Of a stretch of 64,000 nt of DNA, positions 60,401-64,000 are shown in pieces. Source of the stretch: Bradyrhizobium sp. 186. Its GTDB lineage: Bacteria > Pseudomonadota > Alphaproteobacteria > Rhizobiales > Xanthobacteraceae. The notes under the pieces were generated by a model that was not told the DNA's origin, did not search any database, and worked only from the letters and a program-made list of their open reading frames with translations. Within the stretch, counting starts at the first letter, position 1, and the number at the start of each line of letters is the position of its first letter. Both the position numbers and the translations under genes were made by a program. The stretch covers positions 2,480,001 to 2,544,000 of the forward strand of contig NZ_CP082164.1 in the NCBI RefSeq assembly GCF_023101685.1. The letters run 5' to 3'.

Positions 60401-63400
60401 GGTGTTGCCGGCCGCATCGCTCACCCGTGCCGTCAGGGAGTTGCTGCCCTGGTTGAGCGTGACCGTGGTGGTCCAAGTCCCGTTGCCCTGCACGATGGCG
60501 GTGCCGATCGCGGTGGTACCGTCGAGAATGGTGACGGTGGCGCCGGCATCGGCCACGTCGACCGTGCCGGTGATGGTCTGGCTCGCCTGGTTGGTCGACC
60601 CGCCCGCGCTGGTGATCGCAACCGTCGGCGCGCTCGTGTCCAGCGTAAAGATCAGCGATGCGCTGCCGGTGTTGCCAAAGCTGTCCGTCTGGCTCGCCAC
60701 GATGGTGTGCGACCCGTCGGCCAGCCCGCCCGGCGTGAACGACCACGCCCCTTGCGCATCGGTGGTGGCGGTCGCGGCCACCGCACTGCCGTCGATCGTG
60801 AAGTGCACCACCGTGTTGGCAAGCCCGGTGCCGTTCACGGCCGGGTTGGAGGTAACGTGGTCGGTGGCCGAACTGCCGGTGTCGGAGACCAGGCCTTCGG
60901 TCACGGTCGGACCGGTGGTGCTGAGCGTATAGACCACTGCGCCGCTGGTGGCGGTGTTGCCGGCCGCATCGCTCACCCGTGCCGTCAGGGAGTTGCTGCC
61001 CTGGTTGAGCGTGACCGTGGTGGTCCAAGTCCCGTTGCCCTGCACGACCGCACTGCCGATCGCGGTGGTGCCGTCGAGAATGGTGACGGTGGCGCCGGCA
61101 TCGGCCACGTCGACCGTGCCGGTGATGGTCTGGCTCGCCTGGTTGGTCGACCCGCCCGCGCTGGTGATCGCAACCGTCGGCGCCGCCGTGTCCAGCGTAA
61201 AGATCAGCGATGCGCTGCCGGTGTTGCCAAAGCTGTCCGTCTGGCTCGCCACGATGGTGTGCGACCCGTCGGCCAGCCCGCCCGGCGTGAACGACCACGC
61301 CCCTTGCGCATCGGTGGTGGCGGTCGCGGCCACCGCACTGCCGTCGATCGTGAAGTGCACCACCGTGTTGGCAAGCCCGGTGCCGTTCACGGCCGGGTTG
61401 GAGGTAACGTGGTCGGTGGCCGAACTGCCGGTGTCGGAGACCAGGCCTTCGGTCACGGTCGGACCGGTGGTGCTGAGCGTATAGACCACTGCGCCGCTGG
61501 TGGCGGTGTTGCCGGCCGCATCGCTCACCCGTGCCGTCAGGGAGTTGCTGCCCTGGTTGAGCGTGACCGTGGTGGTCCAAGTCCCGTTGCCCTGCACGAT
61601 GGCGGTGCCGATCGCGGTGGTACCGTCGAGAATGGTGACGGTGGCGCCGGCATCGGCCATGTCGACCGTGCCGGTGATGGTCTGGCTCGCCTGGTTGGTC
61701 GACCCGCCCGCGCTGGTGATCGCAACCGTCGGCGCCGCCGTGTCCAGCGTAAAGATCAGCGATGCGCTGCCGGTGTTGCCAAAGCTGTCCGTCTGGCTCG
61801 CCACGATGGTGTGCGACCCGTCGGCCAGCCCGCCCGGCGTGAACGACCACGCCCCTTGCGCATCGGTGGTGGCGGTCGCGGCCACCGCACTGCCGTCGAT
61901 CGTGAAGTGCACCACCGTGTTGGCAAGCCCGGTGCCGTTCACGGCCGGGTTGGAGGTAACGTGGTCGGTGGCCGAACTGCCGGTGTCGGAGACCAGGCCT
62001 TCGGTCACGGTCGGACCGGTGGTGCTGAGCGTATAGACCACTGCGCCGCTGGTGGCGGTGTTGCCGGCCGCATCGCTCACCCGTGCCGTCAGGGAGTTGC
62101 TGCCCTGGTTGAGCGTGACCGTGGTGGTCCAAGTCCCGTTGCCCTGCACGATGGCGGTGCCGATCGCGGTGGTACCGTCGAGAATGGTGACGGTGGCGCC
62201 GGCATCGGCCACGTCGACCGTGCCGGTGATGGTCTGGCTCGCCTGGTTGGTCGACCCGCCCGCGCTGGTGATCGCAACCGTCGGCGCGCTCGTGTCCAGC
62301 GTAAAGATCAGCGATGCGCTGCCGGTGTTGCCAAAGCTGTCCGTCTGGCTCGCCACGATGGTGTGCGACCCGTCGGCCAGCCCGCCCGGCGTGAACGACC
62401 ACGCCCCTTGCGCATCGGTGGTGGCGGTCGCGGCCACCGCACTGCCGTCGATCGTGAAGTGCACCACCGTGTTGGCAAGCCCGGTGCCGTTCACGGCCGG
62501 GTTGGAGGTAACGTGGTCGGTGGCCGAACTGCCGGTGTCGGAGACCAGGCCTTCGGTCACGGTCGGACCGGTGGTGCTGAGCGTATAGACCACTGCGCCG
62601 CTGGTGGCGGTGTTGCCGGCCGCATCGCTCACCCGTGCCGTCAGGGAGTTGCTGCCCTGGTTGAGCGTGACCGTGGTGGTCCAAGTCCCGTTGCCCTGCA
62701 CGATGGCGGTGCCGATCGCGGTGGTACCGTCGAGAATGGTGACGGTGGCGCCGGCATCGGCCATGTCGACCGTGCCGGTGATGGTCTGGCTCGCCTGGTT
62801 GGTCGACCCGCCCGCGCTGGTGATCGCAACCGTCGGCGCGCTCGTGTCCAGCGTAAAGATCAGCGATGCGCTGCCGGTGTTGCCAAAGCTGTCCGTCTGG
62901 CTCGCCACGATGGTGTGCGACCCGTCGGCCAGCCCGCCCGGCGTGAACGACCACGCCCCTTGCGCATCGGTGGTGGCGGTCGCGGCCACCGCACTGCCGT
63001 CGATCGTGAAGTGCACCACCGTGTTGGCAAGCCCGGTGCCGTTCACGGCCGGGTTGGAGGTAACGTGGTCGGTGGCCGAACTGCCGGTGTCGGAGACCAG
63101 GCCTTCGGTCACGGTCGGACCGGTGGTGCTGAGCGTATAGACCACTGCGCCGCTGGTGGCGGTGTTGCCGGCCGCATCGCTCACCCGTGCCGTCAGGGAG
63201 TTGCTGCCCTGGTTGAGCGTGACCGTGGTGGTCCAAGTCCCGTTGCCCTGCACGATGGCGGTGCCGATCGCGGTGGTACCGTCGAGAATGGTGACGGTGG
63301 CGCCGGCATCGGCCACGTCGACCGTGCCGGTGATGGTCTGGCTCGCCTGGTTGGTCGACCCGCCCGCGCTGGTGATCGCAACCGTCGGCGCCGCCGTGTC

Positions 63401-64000
63401 CAGCGTAAAGATCAGCGATGCGCTGCCGGTGTTGCCAAAGCTGTCCGTCTGGCTCGCCACGATGGTGTGCGACCCGTCGGCCAGCCCGCCCGGCGTGAAC
63501 GACCACGCCCCTTGCGCATCGGTGGTGGCGGTCGCGGCCACCGCACTGCCGTCGATCGTGAAGTGCACCACCGTGTTGGCAAGCCCGGTGCCGTTCACGG
63601 CCGGGTTGGAGGTAACGTGGTCGGTGGCCGAACTGCCGGTGTCGGAGACCAGGCCTTCGGTCACGGTCGGACCGGTGGTGCTGAGCGTATAGACCACTGC
63701 GCCGCTGGTGGCGGTGTTGCCGGCCGCATCGCTCACCCGTGCCGTCAGGGAGTTGCTGCCCTGGTTGAGCGTGACCGTGGTGGTCCAAGTCCCGTTGCCC
63801 TGCACGATGGCGGTGCCGATCGCGGTGGTACCGTCGAGAATGGTGACGGTGGCGCCGGCATCGGCCACGTCGACCGTGCCGGTGATGGTCTGGCTCGCCT
63901 GGTTGGTCGACCCGCCCGCGCTGGTGATCGCAACCGTCGGCGCGCTCGTGTCCAGCGTAAAGATCAGCGATGCGCTGCCGGTGTTGCCAAAGCTGTCCGT
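54500..64000 (-). CDS. Giant type-I-secreted RTX adhesin with Ig-like repeats (partial)
   Basis: The frame is open from the window edge to the stop at 54500, so at least 3166 residues; the N-terminus lies beyond 64,000. From N to C: near-identical 184-residue Ig-like repeats (about 8.5 copies; LDTAAPTVAITSAGGSTNQA, ILDGTTAIGTAIVQGNGTW, DGSHTIVASQTDSFGNTGSA), then from about 59,275 down RTX-type calcium-binding blocks (GGNDIFNGLSG, GGADTLIGGAGADHF) in two large duplicated units, then a C-terminal export signal (ISDFVHGTDLIDISGIAGAT, ending LTNLDFFHV). I see no cysteine. Export through a type I system and a role in surface attachment or biofilm are typical of the family. No transporter genes are in view. 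Confidence 0.88.
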   Translation of the reverse strand, partial: TDSFGNTGSASLIFTLDTSAPTVAITSAGGSTNQASQTITGTVDVADAGATVTILDGTTAIGTAIVQGNGTWTTTVTLNQGSNSLTARVSDAAGNTATSGAVVYTLSTTGPTVTEGLVSDTGSSATDHVTSNPAVNGTGLANTVVHFTIDGSAVAATATTDAQGAWSFTPGGLADGSHTIVASQTDSFGNTGSASLIFTLDTAAPTVAITSAGGSTNQASQTITGTVDVADAGATVTILDGTTAIGTAIVQGNGTWTTTVTLNQGSNSLTARVSDAAGNTATSGAVVYTLSTTGPTVTEGLVSDTGSSATDHVTSNPAVNGTGLANTVVHFTIDGSAVAATATTDAQGAWSFTPGGLADGSHTIVASQTDSFGNTGSASLIFTLDTSAPTVAITSAGGSTNQASQTITGTVDMADAGATVTILDGTTAIGTAIVQGNGTWTTTVTLNQGSNSLTARVSDAAGNTATSGAVVYTLSTTGPTVTEGLVSDTGSSATDHVTSNPAVNGTGLANTVVHFTIDGSAVAATATTDAQGAWSFTPGGLADGSHTIVASQTDSFGNTGSASLIFTLDTSAPTVAITSAGGSTNQASQTITGTVDVADAGATVTILDGTTAIGTAIVQGNGTWTTTVTLNQGSNSLTARVSDAAGNTATSGAVVYTLSTTGPTVTEGLVSDTGSSATDHVTSNPAVNGTGLANTVVHFTIDGSAVAATATTDAQGAWSFTPGGLADGSHTIVASQTDSFGNTGSASLIFTLDTAAPTVAITSAGGSTNQASQTITGTVDMADAGATVTILDGTTAIGTAIVQGNGTWTTTVTLNQGSNSLTARVSDAAGNTATSGAVVYTLSTTGPTVTEGLVSDTGSSATDHVTSNPAVNGTGLANTVVHFTIDGSAVAATATTDAQGAWSFTPGGLADGSHTIVASQTDSFGNTGSASLIFTLDTAAPTVAITSAGGSTNQASQTITGTVDVADAGATVTILDGTTAIGSAVVQGNGTWTTTVTLNQGSNSLTARVSDAAGNTATSGAVVYTLSTTGPTVTEGLVSDTGSSATDHVTSNPAVNGTGLANTVVHFTIDGSAVAATATTDAQGAWSFTPGGLADGSHTIVASQTDSFGNTGSASLIFTLDTSAPTVAITSAGGSTNQASQTITGTVDVADAGATVTILDGTTAIGTAIVQGNGTWTTTVTLNQGSNSLTARVSDAAGNTATSGAVVYTLSTTGPTVTEGLVSDTGSSATDHVTSNPAVNGTGLANTVVHFTIDGSAVAATATTDAQGAWSFTPGGLADGSHTIVASQTDSFGNTGSASLIFTLDTAAPTVAITSAGGSTNQASQTITGTVDVADAGATVTILDGTTAIGSAVVQGNGTWTTTVTLNQGSNSLTARVSDAAGNTATSGAVVYTLSTTGPTVTEGLVSDTGSSATDHVTSNPAVNGTGLANTVVHFTIDGSAVAATATTDAQGAWSFTPGGLADGSHTIVASQTDSFGNTGSASLIFTLDTAAPTVAITSAGGSTNQASQTITGTVDVADAGATVTILDGTTAIGSAVVQGNGTWTTTVTLNQGSNSLTARVSDAAGNTATSGAVVYLVGVPGAIFGDAGDNALTGTAGNDAFEGFGGNDIFNGLSGVDRAVYVDATGGITADLAAGTVTGPGVGTDTLIGIEAIQGSNFADRYSAVGFTGNSGIPGTPIGFNSFEGMGGDDIIVGTVNPSGQILTRISYASATAAVTVDLAGTASGDASVGNDTFTNVNSVIGSAFADALRGSDNPNGTFEQYDGRAGNDLIDGRGGYDFAVYNNDVTTTTGIAVNLAAGTVTGDATIGTDTLRSVEAVRGTNFADIFDSTGFSGTSTNAGSSGIFNNFEGMGGNDTIIGNGNTRLQYTQSSAGVTVDFLAGTAIGDASVGTDTFSGVNAVMGSMFADTFSGSGANENFMGLAGDDLIDGKGGFDTAQYANLTFTTGGISVHLAAGTVTGDVSSGTDTLRSIEAIQGTNFSDTYDATNFGVTGAIDPATGVPYANVGNNGTFNQFEGMGGNDVIVGNGNTRLTYVNATGPVTITFSLNSWTSTTSGASGTVTGDGSVGTDTFSDVGSVSGSSFADTITGSNNPNGTAEDFAGRAGNDFIDGKTGFDRAFYNNDGSASGIQVDMASGVVTGDAAIGTDTLRSVEAIRGTSFADAYVATNFGVSGANAGDFGTFNEFEGMAGDDAITGNGNTRIAFYNALDGITVDLAAGTSHGTAAGDVASVGTDTFTGVNAVRGSSFADLILGDANANTLEGRDGNDRLDGRAGADTLTGGNGADTFVYANGDGADTITDFDRTQGDTIDLTGMSNIFTFADVQSKATVSGGNTIIDFGSGNTLTLIGVTSLQQSDFVLPTATNGTSGSDVLLGTSQADAISGLAGNDRLQGFGGNDLLDGGTNFDRAVYTDATGGITVNLAAGTASGPGVGTDTLVGIEGAVGSDFADTFNAAGFTGATGTPGTPVGFNEFEGRGGNDTITGAVNALGAALTRVSYVSATAGVIVDIAAGTANGNASVGQDTFVGPGILSAWGSSFADTLSGSNNAFGTVEVFAGFAGNDLIDGRGGFDRVDYNNDPTTTSGTIVNLAAGSVTGDATVGTDTFVSVEAVRGTNFADTYNAVGFSDSSTNAGSLGTFNEFTGEGGNDTIVGNGNTRIGFNNATAGVVVDLAAGTATGDSSVGSDTITGINAIMGSMFTDSLSGSGINETFTGLGGNDTIDGRGGFDTASYNNIYLSTGSVTIDMASGTATGDSSIGTDTLRSIEAVQGTILADTYVATGYGLAGALNVGNNGTFNQFEGLGGDDTITGNGNTRLMYTNATGPVTITFSGWTSTTSGGSGTVTGDTSVGTDTFSGVESVSGSAFADTITGSANPNGTAEDFAGRAGNDSIDGKGGFDRAFYNNDGSASGIQVDMASGVVSGDAAIGTDTLRSVEAIRGTNFADTYVTTNFGVSGPNVGDFTTFNEFEGMGGNDTITGNGNTRIAFYNALDGVTVDLAANNSHGTASGDIAGVGTDAFTGVNAIRGSAFADVISGDAGNNTLDGQAGNDVIQGRGGADTLIGGAGADHFVFAAVSESTVVSHDTISDFVHGTDLIDISGIAGATTVQGLIAGSTQVAAHSIAWIQSGADTFVYVNSSAVAQNQGSADMEVVLTAVTAGNLTNLDFFHV
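59278..64000 (-). repeat. 552-bp near-identical tandem repeats
   Basis: At least eight full units with exact 552-bp period and only a few differences, continuing past the window end. Three sites vary between units: TAAPT or TSAPT, VDVADAG or VDMADAG, and GTAIVQ or GSAVVQ. The variants occur in different combinations in different units, as expected from gene conversion or unequal crossing-over. Confidence 0.95.

Noticed and set aside
59292..63692. Eight plus-strand 178-codon open frames with identical starts (MAVLPAASLTRAV)
   Set aside because: Antisense shadows of the 552-bp repeats.
59178..63788. 1536-codon minus-strand open frame rich in His, Arg and Gly (MDHHGHAQPGQQ)
   Set aside because: Shadow frame of the giant RTX gene; repeats every 184 residues like the real frame and has no protein-like features.

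Overview
The window reads as an alphaproteobacterial chromosome, most like Bradyrhizobium or a close Nitrobacteraceae relative. This rests on high GC, the ECF sigma/NrsF(OsrA) pair, several small proteins I recognise as Bradyrhizobium-type, and LivKHMGF/IclR catabolic clusters. The assignment is inference from protein character; no marker gene or rRNA is present.

Layout. (1) 1-19,300: metal and envelope stress region. A Cys-rich small protein, a FixH/YtkA-like protein, a TolC-type channel, CusB and CusA form a Cu/Ag-type RND efflux operon. It is followed by an XRE regulator, an ECF sigma factor of the SigF/EcfF type with its six-helix NrsF/OsrA anti-sigma (Cys130 and Cys180), small secreted proteins ending in Y-x-G-G-P-K, a porin, a DUF2933-like remnant, a Met-rich micro-protein, a c-type cytochrome, a methyltransferase, an SDR-SPW fusion, a Spy/CpxP-like protein and a Crp/Fnr regulator. 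Four exact GTAACC-N16-CGAA promoters sit before cusB, the sigma gene and two YxGGPK genes, which suggests one sigma regulon covering efflux and these small proteins. Three of the four also carry a fixed upstream dyad.

(2) About 19,600-29,300: an integrated mobile island. It has a large serine recombinase, an AlpA-like excisionase and two different primase/helicase genes. Each replication gene has at its 3' end a cluster of short repeats in inverted arrangement around an A/T-rich stretch (GTCTAGG 9-mers at 20,061-20,312; CAAGGGACA-WTGG-YGACA at 27,707-27,880). I interpret these as two candidate replication origins. Small phage-like genes and an IS110 remnant close the island.

(3) 29,600-39,900: accessory region with a haem peroxidase carrying RTX repeats, a short ATP-dependent DNA ligase, several small conserved proteins, a terminase-small-subunit-like gene, a DUF5677 gene and several broken genes.

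(4) 40,160-49,915: a catabolic cluster. A FAD-linked 2-hydroxyacid dehydrogenase, a branched-chain-amino-acid-type ABC importer (with a fused LivG-LivF broken by a frameshift) and an MHS-type MFS transporter lie opposite a DapA-family lyase and an IclR regulator. Palindromes in the divergent promoter are candidate operators.

(5) 50,000-54,300: an M48 membrane protease with an upstream partner gene, both with likely frameshifts, then a frameshifted ATPase-like / HEPN-like / polynucleotide-kinase-like protein. (6) 54,500-64,000: the C-terminal part of a giant type-I-secreted protein with near-identical 552-bp (184-residue) Ig-like repeats followed by duplicated RTX blocks; its N-terminus is outside the window.

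An unusual number of single-base frameshifts is visible. Some may be assembly errors.
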